A stretch of 64,000 nt of DNA from Catalimonadaceae bacterium JC749 (GCA_021730635.1 JAJNNC010000003.1:1-64000), one strand, 5' to 3'; counted from the first letter of the stretch, positions 46,410-55,278 are shown. The notes: generated from the sequence alone by a model not told the origin. A program made the numbers and translations.

Positions 46410-47126
46410 ATGACAAACACAAATGTAAAAAACGTGATGCTGGTACATGGCGCCTTTGCAGACGGTTCGGGATTCAAAGCACTTTATAAAGTACTGACTA
46501 AAAAGGGCTTTAATGTCACTGTCGTTCAAAATCCTTTGACCTCACTGGAAGATGATGTAAAGGCAACTCATGTTGCTTTGGATAAACAGGACGGGCCGGC
46601 AATTTTGGCAGGTCATTCATGGGGTGGGGCTGTGATCACTGAAGCAGGGAATCACCCAAATGTGACGGCACTGATATATATTGCTGCTTTTCAACCTGAC
46701 AATGGCGAATCAGCGCTTCAATGGTTGCAAACCGTACCTCCTGCTCCTGAAAATGGGGTTCTTCCTCCCGATGAAAAAGGGATTGTATATTATGACAAGG
46801 ACAAATATCACGCAGGTTTCTGTGCAGATATTGAGGCTGAGGAAGCAGCATTTATGTATGCCTCACAAGGCGCCTTTTATGCCAAAGGTTTTGCCACTCC
46901 GATCACCAAGGCTGCCTGGAGAAATAAGCCAGCATACGGTCTGGTAGCTACTGAGGATAAAAGCATAGATCCGGAAATACAACGCAATATGTATAACCGT
47001 TCAAATACCCAGGTCAAAGAAGTCAAGGGCAGTCATGTCATCTATATGTCACAACCGGAAATTGTGGCTGATGTCATTAACCAGGCAGCTCAAAATGTGC
47101 CCAAGATGCTTCAAACCCAGGAATAG
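46410..47126 (+). CDS. alpha/beta hydrolase, cytosolic
   Basis: A 238-residue alpha/beta hydrolase: oxyanion loop VMLVHGAFADGSG, nucleophile Ser in GHSWGGAVITEAG, acidic member probably in VATEDKSIDPE and catalytic His in SHVIYMSQP near the end. This is the EstC-like group that includes small ester and lactone hydrolases. It has no signal peptide, unlike the very similar protein at 50401-51213. It forms an operon with the NmrA-like gene. The substrate is unknown. Confidence 0.88.
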   Translation: MTNTNVKNVMLVHGAFADGSGFKALYKVLTKKGFNVTVVQNPLTSLEDDVKATHVALDKQDGPAILAGHSWGGAVITEAGNHPNVTALIYIAAFQPDNGESALQWLQTVPPAPENGVLPPDEKGIVYYDKDKYHAGFCADIEAEEAAFMYASQGAFYAKGFATPITKAAWRNKPAYGLVATEDKSIDPEIQRNMYNRSNTQVKEVKGSHVIYMSQPEIVADVINQAAQNVPKMLQTQE

Positions 47127-48088
47127 TCTGATCTAAAGGTGCATTATGTATAATGTAAGCTTCTCGCCCGCCGTAACAAAGATGACGGGTGTCAGTTCGT
47201 TGAGGCTGTTGTAAGGGGTTGTGCACTTTCCACCCGTTCGTGCACGGGACCACCCACGTCGGCGCGATGTCCCCGCGGAAAACCGATCAACAACACAGCG
47301 AAACAGGGGGCGGGAACTTTCCTTCTATCCTGCTGAAATATTGCGTGCATGATACAAGCCATATGAGCTGGTTTATATCATAAAGTCAGGCGCTATTTTT
47401 TGCCGAATACCAGGTAGCAGCCTATCATGCCTGAACCTGCATTTAACCCATTCTCTTTCGCTTTAGAATACCCATAAAAGCTATCTTCGTGCTGCTCCTT
47501 TACAGCCCTTACCTACCATGCCAGAGTAGCTTACCTCCGACCGGATCTCCCTATCAAATATGTGTTCGCATACCATGAATTCCTGTCTGATTTGTTAGCG
47601 TTTTGGCTTCAACTTCGGCTACCAAAAAATAAAGTAGTGCTTCTCTTACTCCTTTCTGATGTATTTATAATGACTGATGATTACCTATGCATCCTGGCAT
47701 CTTTGCCAATCTACTACAACCCTTATAAGAAATGCATAAGCAGTAGTGTTCTGAATGGATGATAACATAAGAACGCAAGGGTCAATCTATCAAAAAATGA
47801 GGTCTGATAAAATGACCTGAATCACCCAGGAATTTCGGGTTTGCCCAAGAGTTTCGGATATGTAGAAGTCAAAACTGGTATGGTTTGTTTGAGCAAAACG
47901 GCCTTACATTGATTAAAATGGACATTAGACAAGTTTTTAACGACCCCTTCCTGCCTGGCATGTAATTCGTCTTCGTTGAATCACACCACACAATCATTCT
48001 TATTCAACTCAATAGGTGTCAATCTATTTTGTGGGTGAAGTATCCGAAACAGTGGTGTCTATTTAACTTTTTCATCAAAACTACATAA
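47127..48088. other. long intergenic region with GC-rich patch and operator B
   Basis: There is no convincing gene in 960 bases. The part from about 47165 to 47330 is markedly GC-rich compared with its surroundings and includes the short hairpin CCCGT/ACGGG. The 3' part, from 47819 on, is the promoter block shared with site A. Confidence 0.5.
47825..47862 (+). promoter_or_regulatory. tandem direct-repeat operator, site B
   Basis: This is the clearest site: CCCAGGAATTTCGGGTTTG (47825-47843) is followed without a gap by CCCAAGAGTTTCGGATATG (47844-47862), identical at 15 of 19 positions. TTTG at 47884-47887 is a likely -7 box. Direct repeats about two helical turns apart are the usual AraC-family binding pattern. 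It lies 227 bases before the hydrolase start at 48089. Confidence 0.6.
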
Positions 48089-49096
48089 ATGTCAAAAGTC
48101 ATGAATGACACAATCACTTTAGAAATCAACTCCTTACCGGTAGACAGTGATCCTGCTCTTTCCAGAAAAACAAAAGCGTTTTTAAACAAAATCAATGCTT
48201 CCGATGGCCCACCCCTGGAAACATTACCGCCAGTAGAAGCCAGACTAGGGTTGGTAAACTTACAAAACGCTTTTGAAGTAGATTTGTCGGGTATCGATGT
48301 TTCTGAAAAAACTATCAACAGCAACGGCTTCCGGATAAGGCTCCACATTGTTCGGCCGGAAGGTGTCAAAGAAAAACTACCAGTTTTCATTTTCATCCAT
48401 GGTGGGGGTTGGGTGTTAGGAGATTTCCCTACCCATCAAAGAATGGTAAGAGACCTGGTCGTCCTGTCAGGCTACTGTGCCGTTTTTGTAAACTATACAC
48501 CTTCTCCGGACGCGCACTATCCGCAGGCAATACAGGAGATTTATGCTGCCACCCAATGGGTAGCAGAAAACGGAGATGAGATCAACGTAGACGGTAAAAA
48601 TCTTGCTGTGGTAGGCAATAGTGTCGGTGGCAATATGACAGCCGTGACCACCCTCATGGCGAAGGAAAAGGGAGGCCCTGACATCAAACTACAAATCATG
48701 ATGTGGCCCATTGTAGAGGCTGACTTCAATACAGCTTCTTACCAGCAATATGGTGAAAAGCGGTTCCTGACTACCCCCTTAATGAAATGGATGTATGACC
48801 AATATACCTCAGATTTAGAACAGCGGAAAGAAATTTATGCCTCTCCATTACAGGCATCCATCGATCAGCTGAAAGGCTTACCCCCAGCCTTAATTCAGGT
48901 AGCCGAGGCGGATATTTTACGGGATGAAGGAGAAGCCTATGGCCGTAAGTTAGACGAAGCCGGGGTAAAAGTAACGACCGTGCGTTATAACGGTATGATC
49001 CATGATTTCGGATTGTTAAACGGTCTGGCAGAATTACCGCAAACCCAATCTCTCTTTTTACATGCGGCAGCCGAACTGAAAAAGTATCTGGGGTGA
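48089..49096 (+). CDS. alpha/beta hydrolase of the HSL (hormone-sensitive lipase) family
   Basis: A 335-residue esterase/lipase. The family motif HGGGWVLGDF near residue 101 forms the oxyanion hole, the nucleophile Ser lies in VVGNSVGGNM, the catalytic Asp is in VAEADILRDEGEAY and the His is in GMIHDFGLLNG. There is no signal peptide. An N-terminal cap of about 85 residues precedes the core. It should hydrolyse short- or medium-chain esters. It is preceded by operator B and appears to be a single-gene unit, followed by a MITE-like element. Confidence 0.9.
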   Translation: MSKVMNDTITLEINSLPVDSDPALSRKTKAFLNKINASDGPPLETLPPVEARLGLVNLQNAFEVDLSGIDVSEKTINSNGFRIRLHIVRPEGVKEKLPVFIFIHGGGWVLGDFPTHQRMVRDLVVLSGYCAVFVNYTPSPDAHYPQAIQEIYAATQWVAENGDEINVDGKNLAVVGNSVGGNMTAVTTLMAKEKGGPDIKLQIMMWPIVEADFNTASYQQYGEKRFLTTPLMKWMYDQYTSDLEQRKEIYASPLQASIDQLKGLPPALIQVAEADILRDEGEAYGRKLDEAGVKVTTVRYNGMIHDFGLLNGLAELPQTQSLFLHAAAELKKYLG

Positions 49097-49144
49097 ACCT
49101 TCCGGTTGGCCGGTTTCATCTGAAAAGAAACGAATATCACATAA

Positions 49145-49273
49145 AGAGCGTGTTTTAAAATTTTATTCTGATATCATGACAAAAAAGCGGCATATGTTCT
49201 TTTTAGCACCCCATGCTTCTCCGCATTTTTAATTTGTCGGTTTACAGAAACTTATAAAATTTAAACACGCTCT
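49145..49273. mobile_element. MITE-like element with 20-22 bp terminal inverted repeats
   Basis: AGAGCGTGTTTTAAAATTTTAT (in 49145-49166) mirrors the reverse complement of the right end (49254-49273) except for two extra bases. The 129-base interior has no coding frame. The GAGCGTGTTT ends resemble those of IS elements of the IS4/IS5 type. It ends 20 bases before the next start codon and may supply or displace that gene's promoter. I see no clean target duplication. Confidence 0.6.
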
Positions 49274-49293
49274 AACTTGAAAACTATACACTA

Positions 49294-50115
49294 ATGGAAA
49301 AATCAAAAACTATCGTACTGATTCACGGAAATTTTGTGAATGATGCCACTTGGGCTGAATGGAAGCCATATTACGAACAAAAAGGGTACAAAGTTTATAC
49401 ACCCACCAATCCGGGACACCAAGGAAACCCATCGGAATTAAGAAAGCATGTGCATCCTGATTTAACTAAAACAGGATTCATAGATGTGGTGAACAACATT
49501 GCCAACTTAATTGACACCTTGCCTGAAAAACCGTTGGTTATTGGACATTCTATGGGGGGAATGGCAACGTTGAAACTCGTTGAATTGGGTAAAGCCGTAG
49601 CAGGCGTTAGTATAGACGGAGCACCGCCGAAAAATGTGTTCCCTCCCTTACAGACACTTAAAACTGTACTACCAGCCTTTGGCTTTTTCTCCTTCAAAAG
49701 ATATTTTATGGGAAGCCGTCAATGGTATGACTATGCATTTTTCAATACTATAGCTGATACAGAAAAAGAAAAAGCATTTGAAAAATATGCCGTACCCGAA
49801 AGCTATAAGGTGAGTCGTCAGTTGGTTTTGAACACCTATTCAAACATAGATTTCAAAAAACCTCACGTACCAATTTTATTCATAGGCGGCGGTAGCGATC
49901 ATATATTCCCTCCTACTCTTACCAAAGATATCGCAGGGCGGTATAAGGACACAAATAGCAGGATTGACATCAAGATATTTGAAAACAAAAGCCATTTTAT
50001 TTGCGGAGAAAAGGGTTGGGAAAGTGTAGCTGATTATATTCTGGATTGGTACGAAAACTATCACGCTGCACACAACAAGGTATTGCCAAAAGCGGGGCGG
50101 CCGCAATACTATTAG
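49294..50115 (+). CDS. alpha/beta hydrolase
   Basis: A 273-residue alpha/beta hydrolase: TIVLIHGNFVNDATWAEW at residues 6-23, then the nucleophile in IGHSMGGMATLKLVELG, the likely acid in IGGGSDHIFPP and the His in KSHFICGEKG. It is a different subgroup from the EstC-like pair in this cluster (extra GAPPKNVFPPLQTL loop and cap). No signal peptide is seen. It is separated from its neighbours by a MITE-like element upstream and a related noncoding block downstream. Confidence 0.88.
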   Translation: MEKSKTIVLIHGNFVNDATWAEWKPYYEQKGYKVYTPTNPGHQGNPSELRKHVHPDLTKTGFIDVVNNIANLIDTLPEKPLVIGHSMGGMATLKLVELGKAVAGVSIDGAPPKNVFPPLQTLKTVLPAFGFFSFKRYFMGSRQWYDYAFFNTIADTEKEKAFEKYAVPESYKVSRQLVLNTYSNIDFKKPHVPILFIGGGSDHIFPPTLTKDIAGRYKDTNSRIDIKIFENKSHFICGEKGWESVADYILDWYENYHAAHNKVLPKAGRPQYY

Positions 50116-50204
50116 GCTGACATAAGTAATTCAATCGCTGTGGCGGACTGCCTTGGTATTTCTGTTGAGCGGTCATGCTGAAATGCCCTGCCAGGAAAAT
50201 TCGA

Positions 50205-50290
50205 TCTGGAACATATCATGCTTCTGTGCTCAAGCCATTACAGTTTTATTTTTTTGGCTTACAGCAACTTATAAAATTTCAACAAGCGCT
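50205..50290 (+). repeat. noncoding block related to the 49190-49273 sequence
   Basis: ATGCTTCT, then TTTTATTTTTTTGGCTTACAG, then AACTTATAAAATTT and AACAAGCGCT follow the order of the right half of the MITE-like element at 49145-49273. The left end is missing. It lies 111 bases before the next hydrolase start and is probably a decayed copy. Confidence 0.45.
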
Positions 50291-50400
50291 ACACAGGAAG
50301 ATTCAGGCGAAATTTTTCTCATGCTATATCAAATAAATTCCTTCAGCTTTTCGCCTGGGTTTTCATTACATCCATTTATTCACCTTTACCTTTAATAAAA

Positions 50401-51213
50401 ATGAACAAATATTTTATTTTCAACAATAGGAAGGCAGGTTTGACATTCACTCCTATGCTAACCGCCGGATTTACCCAGTTTGCCACCTCAGTGCAGGCTC
50501 AGACTAATCCCGAAATCAAAAATATTATCCTGGTGCATGGCGCCTTTGTGGACGGATCAGGATGGCAGGGAGTGTACCAGATTCTGGCTGACAAAGGCTA
50601 TCATGTGACTATTACTCAAAATCCACTTTCTTCTTTGGAAGCTGATGTAGAGTCCTTAGACAGAGCCATTGAAAAGCAGGATGGGCCGGTCATTCTGGTA
50701 GGCCATTCCTACAGCGGATGTGTGATTACCCAGGGTGGAAATTCGGATAAAGTGGCTGGGTTGGTATACATATCATCTCTTCAGCCGGAAGTGGGAGAAT
50801 CAGGTCTGGACCTGGTACAATCGGCTCCTGACTTATCGGGTGGCGGTATTTTACCTCCTGATGAACATGGTATCTTTTATTATGACAAAGAAAAGTTTCA
50901 TGCAGGTTTCTGTGCCGATCTGAGCCAAAAGCAAGCGGATTTTATGTGGGCCTCACAAGGCACCTTTTATGTCAATGCCCTTGCCACTCCCATGACCATG
51001 GCTGCCTGGAAAACGAAACCTACCTGGGCTATTATTGCTACCGAAGACAAAACCATCAATCCTGCACTTCAGCGGCGCTTGTGTGAACGGTCAGGAGCGA
51101 TCGTTACCGAAATCAAGGCAAGCCATGTGGTTTTCATGTCTCAGCCGAAGGCGATAGCGAAAGTGATTGAAACTGCGGCCAGAGGTGCCTTGGTTGACAA
51201 TGTGTCAGAATGA
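50401..51213 (+). CDS. alpha/beta hydrolase with signal peptide
   Basis: A 270-residue hydrolase closely similar to the product of 46410-47126 (IILVHGAFVDGSGWQGVYQI, then VGHSYSGCVITQGG, SHVVFMSQP). It has an N-terminal extension of about 35 residues that looks like a signal peptide ending SVQAQ. The two paralogs therefore seem to act in different compartments. The Ser of GHSYSG and the C-terminal His are kept. The AhpD-like gene follows after 56 bases. Confidence 0.87.
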   Translation: MNKYFIFNNRKAGLTFTPMLTAGFTQFATSVQAQTNPEIKNIILVHGAFVDGSGWQGVYQILADKGYHVTITQNPLSSLEADVESLDRAIEKQDGPVILVGHSYSGCVITQGGNSDKVAGLVYISSLQPEVGESGLDLVQSAPDLSGGGILPPDEHGIFYYDKEKFHAGFCADLSQKQADFMWASQGTFYVNALATPMTMAAWKTKPTWAIIATEDKTINPALQRRLCERSGAIVTEIKASHVVFMSQPKAIAKVIETAARGALVDNVSE

Positions 51214-51269
51214 TACCTCTCTTTCTATGACTTTATTTTAGATGATCAACCTTATAAATTTTCAACAAA

Positions 51270-51722
51270 ATGAAAAACAGAATCAATATCTTTGAACAAG
51301 GGCAGAAAGGACTAAAATCAATATTTCTGCTGGGCGGCTACCTGAAACACGCCTCTATTGAAAAGAAGCTGAGGGAATTGATTGAATTTCGGGTATCGCA
51401 AATAAACAAGTGTGCCTACTGCCTGGACATGCATTCCAAAGAGGCCCGGGCTGCAGGCGAAACAGAGCAGCGTCTGTATGGCCTGGATGCCTGGCAGGAA
51501 TCACCTTTTTACACCGATCGGGAAAGAGCAGCCCTGGCCTGGGCAGAAGCCGTTACCTACTGCGATGTGCCGGATGAGGTGTATGAAATCGCTAAAAAAC
51601 AGTTCACGGATGAAGAATTAATTGATCTGACGCTGGGTGTGATCAGTATCAACACCTGGAATCGACTTAACCTGGCATTTCCCAATGAAGTCGGCAGCTA
51701 TAAAGTCGGACAGTTTGGCTAA
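51270..51722 (+). CDS. carboxymuconolactone decarboxylase / AhpD-like protein
   Basis: A 150-residue all-helical protein of the CMD family. The redox pair is in INKCAYCLDMHSKEARAAGE near residue 47, with the following His typical of AhpD-like alkylhydroperoxidase relatives. The frame covers the whole family length. Such proteins reduce peroxides using a thiol or lipoyl donor, or have no proven activity. It shares strand and close spacing with the hydrolase upstream and probably belongs to a protective or catabolic module. Confidence 0.88.
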   Translation: MKNRINIFEQGQKGLKSIFLLGGYLKHASIEKKLRELIEFRVSQINKCAYCLDMHSKEARAAGETEQRLYGLDAWQESPFYTDRERAALAWAEAVTYCDVPDEVYEIAKKQFTDEELIDLTLGVISINTWNRLNLAFPNEVGSYKVGQFG

Positions 51723-51819
51723 CAAATGCAATACTAGCGGATCACAAGACTGAAAAAGGTGTTGAAAATTTTTCAGCACCCTTTTCCTGAAGCAGTTGCA
51801 CACTTTAATTTTAACAAAC

Positions 51820-52161
51820 ATGAAAAAGCAACTATTGATGATAGGAGGTAGCTTTGCCGGTTTTTGGAGCGTAGTAAGCACTATCCGCCAAAGCCTTAAC
51901 ATGTTAGCAATAAAGTTAACAACAGAGCAAAATAGCAAAACAGCTAGCTTCTTGATACCGATTCACGATGATCTGGCTCGTAAAAGGACAGACTCATTTC
52001 CAGATCGAATCAAGAATAATCTGACACGCCAAGACAGCATCCCATTTTCAGAAGAGACCCATGCGCCCTTAACACCTCACATGTCTTGGATGGATGAAGA
52101 TGAAAGTCAGGGCGGAGAATTTTTGGACGATACACTCAGGGTAACAGATCAACCGCTGTAA
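51820..52161 (+). pseudogene. truncated FAD-dependent NADH dehydrogenase-like gene
   Basis: The first 35 residues (MKKQLLMIGGSFAGFWSVVS, then TIRQSLNMLAIKL) match the FAD-binding start of NDH-2-like flavoproteins, including a GGSFAG motif. The remaining 78 residues are polar, match nothing I know, and stop far short of a 400-residue enzyme. I read it as an N-terminal remnant fused to unrelated sequence. Confidence 0.6.
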
Positions 52162-52192
52162 GCTAGTCTTTCAGGATAAAGGGAAGTGATCA

Positions 52193-52306
52193 ATGATTAA
52201 AATGGTATTGATGGCGGGTGCTGCTTCCGGTACAAGCGGATTCCTCAAAAAACAGGGACTGACAAGCCGTTTGACAGATAAAGGTTGCGCTAAAAATAAG
52301 CAGTGA
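52193..52306 (+). pseudogene. short open frame, probable N-terminal remnant
   Basis: A 37-codon frame starting MIKMVLMAGAASGTSGFLKK resembles the beginning of a dinucleotide-binding protein but ends at once. It lies between the flavoprotein remnant and the MITE-like element, which starts 4 bases after its stop. It may have been cut by that insertion. Confidence 0.3.
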
Positions 52307-52310
52307 GTAA

Positions 52311-52606
52311 TACCAAATTAGTTCAACAGTAGTGCACAAGTAAATTTTACAAAAAGTCTATTTATAGCCAAACCAAAAACCCTAAAAGAGCCTGTTTTAT
52401 GATTGTTTTGATACTTTTCCACGGGGTCGCCCGGCGATCGATGAAAAGTATCGCAGTGGCGGGGCCACCCTGGCGAACCACCCAAAACTCTTTGGCAAAA
52501 TATCATTCCACACACATACCCTTCACACCCTCAACTCCGTTGCGGCCACGATTTTGCCCATCCTTACACTCCTTGATTTATGCACTACTGTTTAACCTAT
52601 CTGGTA
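52311..52606. mobile_element. 296-bp MITE-like element with 3-bp target duplication
   Basis: The left end TACCAAATTAGTTCAACAGT and the reverse complement of the right end, TACCAGATAGGTTAAACAGT, match over about 35 bases with few differences. TAA directly flanks both ends (52308-52310 and 52607-52609), as expected for a 3-bp target duplication. The interior codes for no transposase but holds GC-rich hairpins (GTGGC/GCCAC near 52455-52470). Confidence 0.65.
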
Positions 52607-52638
52607 TAATTCCTTATTCATAAGATGATTTTATGTAT

Positions 52639-55278
52639 TCAGGAATTTTTCCGGGAAATGTCTGTGCTATGCGTCATGGTTGTTGCTTGTTTATAAACAA
52701 AGGTGACGATAATGGCTGTGCCTTCACCATTTTCTATCGTAAAACTACCGCCGATGTCGGTACTCAGACCTTCCATCAGGCTCATTCCTAAAGATTTACG
52801 TTTCTGATTTTCGAAATTGGGAACCAGCCCTATTCCATTGTCCCGAATGGTCATCACATATTGTTCATCTCCCATGTGTTTCAAAGAAACTTTAATCTCG
52901 CCTTCTCTATTTTCCGGAAAAGCAAACTTGATCCCATTGGTAATCGCTTCATTGAGGATTAAGCCCAGCGGGACGGCATGGGATACATTCAGCTTCACCG
53001 GATCATTTTGGCATTCAAAGCGAATGCGCCTTCCTGTGTTGAATAAATCACGTAAATATTTTACCAGTTCATTGATGTAAGCGGGCATATCAATCGCAGC
53101 AACGCTTTCCGATTGATAGAGTTTTTTATGGATCAAGGAGATAGCCTGTACCCGGTGCTGACTATCCCGGATAGCCTGTCTGGCAGCCTCATTATTCAGG
53201 TATACCGCCTGTGAATTCAACAGACTCATAACGATCTGTAAATTATTTTTTACGCGGTGATGAATTTCTTTCAGGAGCCACTCTTTTTCTGTCAGTAATT
53301 GGTCTTTCTCCACGATTAAGGTATCCTTCTGGATAAGGAGGAGGTCTTTTTCAGCAAGCAACTGGGAAAGGTGGCCATTCTTATAGTTTATTTCTTCTTT
53401 TTGGGTTTGCAGTTCCTGCTGTTGCGCTTTTAAATGCCGGTTGCTGTGCTGCTTCAGGCGATAACGGTTGTATACAACGCCTAAAAGAGCGATCAACAAG
53501 GCTGTGCCTCCAATGAGGGTATTCCGTTGTGCTTTTTGCGTTTCACTTAGCTGGGTAAGCAGTTCAATGTCTTTTTCTTTGAGCTTAAGTTTCTGTTCTT
53601 TTTTTTCTGTCTCATACTGAATACTCAACTGTTCAATCTGATGACTTTTCTTTTCGTTGAACACTGAGTCGCTAAGGGCTTTGTAGCGCTGATACTGTTG
53701 AATGGCTGCCTGGTAATCGCCCTGTGCCGAATCCACTTTGAAACGCATCAGATGCACCTCAATGCGATGACTGGGTATGATATTCTCGGCAGAGGCCTTC
53801 AGCAATCGATTTAAATAAGGGTCAGCCTTGGCATATTGACCTTTGGAAACGAAAAACTGGCTGATAGTTTTCCAGACAAAATGTTGAAACTGCAAAGGGG
53901 TCTGTTTGCTCCAGGCAACCCCTTCCAGGTAATACTGCTCAGCCAGACTGTATTGTGCCAAAGCATCATAACAGGCACCGAAGCTTTGGGCGACATAGAC
54001 TTTATCTTCATAAGTGAGTTGCCAAATGTTAGGCGTAGCCTCCTGTAATAAATGCAGGGCTTCCTTCGGTTTTCCCTGCTGTAGTAACGCTACGACCATA
54101 CGCCTGATAAGCCCTATCCGGATAAAGGCCTCCCCCTTCTTTTGACTCATCGCCAGCGACTGTTGGTAATATAACATACTTTTGTCGTACTGCCCCAACT
54201 CCCAATACGCATTACCCAGCCGATAATAGGTGTAGTCTAAATCCCCGGGCCTTCCGCTACTCTCCGCCTCTTTGACCACTTCCAGTACATACAATAATTT
54301 CTGATTCAGATCCCCATTCAGTTGGCCCAAGTCTGAAAGCAGATAATAGGCATTGGATAGGTATCCATAGTCGCTGGGCATATGATATACACTTTCATCA
54401 GCCAGTGCCTGATAAGCATCGCTCACAGCGCGAAAGCCAATTTTTTTTTGAATCTCCACTGCCTGAAGCGCATAATTTTGTGCCTGTGTGATAACGCCAC
54501 GGTCTTCCAGCAAATACTTATATCCCATCTCCAACAGAATCAGTGCCTCATGCGCCCTGTCTCCTACCTGTTGGGCAAGGGTTAACGCCCTGGATAGCGC
54601 CATGATATTTTCACGGCAGTCATCACAAAACCTGACTGTTGCCATCCTCAGCCATGCTTTCATTTCTCCATGTTTGTCACCTGCCTTCTGGCGGGCTTCT
54701 ATGACCTGTAAAAAATACGCTTTCCCTTTATCCCAATCCCCTTTCAGCAGGTAGGTGGCTCCCAAAAGGCATTGGCTCTCTTCTTTCCATACGGAGTGTC
54801 CAATACGATCACTAAGTGTTTCTGCACGGTGGAAAAACACCAACGCGCTATCCCAATGGGCATTGACCGTATAGGATGGCCGAAGATGGGATTTTCCCAG
54901 GGCTATCAACAGTTTGATATGAGTGGTATCGCTCAGGCTCGAAAGCATACGGAGCAAAACATCAGCCTTATCCTGTCTGATATAAATTTTACCCCTTAGC
55001 GAAACAGCTTCTTCCTGTGCTTTGGCATCATTGAGTTGGTGGCTCAACACTTCAGCCTGTTTTACAAGCACCAAAGCACTATCCATTTCCCTGGGAGAAG
55101 CAAAGGTTTTATACAGATAAAAAGCGCTCAGGTCAAGGAGTGCACGTACCCGGTTGGTATTGGGCTTACTACGCTGGATGACCTTGTACAGACTGTCAGC
55201 TTCATCAATGGTAATTATTTGAGCATTGACTTGGTTCATTGAAAAAAGTACCGTGCAAATAACAATCAGTAATTTCAT
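52639..55278 (-). CDS. TPR sensor histidine kinase (HisKA_2 type)
   Basis: An 879-residue sensor kinase with a signal peptide and about 530 periplasmic residues of TPR-like repeats (DLDYTYYRLGNAYWELGQYD, QSFGACYDALAQYSLAEQYY). One membrane helix lies at about residues 584-607. A tight coiled coil follows with five consecutive heptads of the LLAEKDL / LLIQKDT / LIVEKDQ type. The phospho-acceptor His is in EIHHRVKNNLQIVMSLLN near residue 671, and the ATPase domain has NEAITNGIKFAFPE and DNGIGLVPN. The partner is unknown; the sigma-54 response regulator at 42339 is the only complete response regulator in view. Confidence 0.9.
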   Translation of the reverse strand: MKLLIVICTVLFSMNQVNAQIITIDEADSLYKVIQRSKPNTNRVRALLDLSAFYLYKTFASPREMDSALVLVKQAEVLSHQLNDAKAQEEAVSLRGKIYIRQDKADVLLRMLSSLSDTTHIKLLIALGKSHLRPSYTVNAHWDSALVFFHRAETLSDRIGHSVWKEESQCLLGATYLLKGDWDKGKAYFLQVIEARQKAGDKHGEMKAWLRMATVRFCDDCRENIMALSRALTLAQQVGDRAHEALILLEMGYKYLLEDRGVITQAQNYALQAVEIQKKIGFRAVSDAYQALADESVYHMPSDYGYLSNAYYLLSDLGQLNGDLNQKLLYVLEVVKEAESSGRPGDLDYTYYRLGNAYWELGQYDKSMLYYQQSLAMSQKKGEAFIRIGLIRRMVVALLQQGKPKEALHLLQEATPNIWQLTYEDKVYVAQSFGACYDALAQYSLAEQYYLEGVAWSKQTPLQFQHFVWKTISQFFVSKGQYAKADPYLNRLLKASAENIIPSHRIEVHLMRFKVDSAQGDYQAAIQQYQRYKALSDSVFNEKKSHQIEQLSIQYETEKKEQKLKLKEKDIELLTQLSETQKAQRNTLIGGTALLIALLGVVYNRYRLKQHSNRHLKAQQQELQTQKEEINYKNGHLSQLLAEKDLLLIQKDTLIVEKDQLLTEKEWLLKEIHHRVKNNLQIVMSLLNSQAVYLNNEAARQAIRDSQHRVQAISLIHKKLYQSESVAAIDMPAYINELVKYLRDLFNTGRRIRFECQNDPVKLNVSHAVPLGLILNEAITNGIKFAFPENREGEIKVSLKHMGDEQYVMTIRDNGIGLVPNFENQKRKSLGMSLMEGLSTDIGGSFTIENGEGTAIIVTFVYKQATTMTHSTDISRKNS

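Noticed and set aside
47165-47330. Possible group II intron or attC-like structure in the GC-rich patch
   Set aside because: Neither a domain V nor the paired attC core sites could be found.
47562-47762. 66-codon plus frame in the long gap before the HSL esterase
   Set aside because: Low-complexity hydrophobic frame in a noncoding stretch; no signal of a gene.
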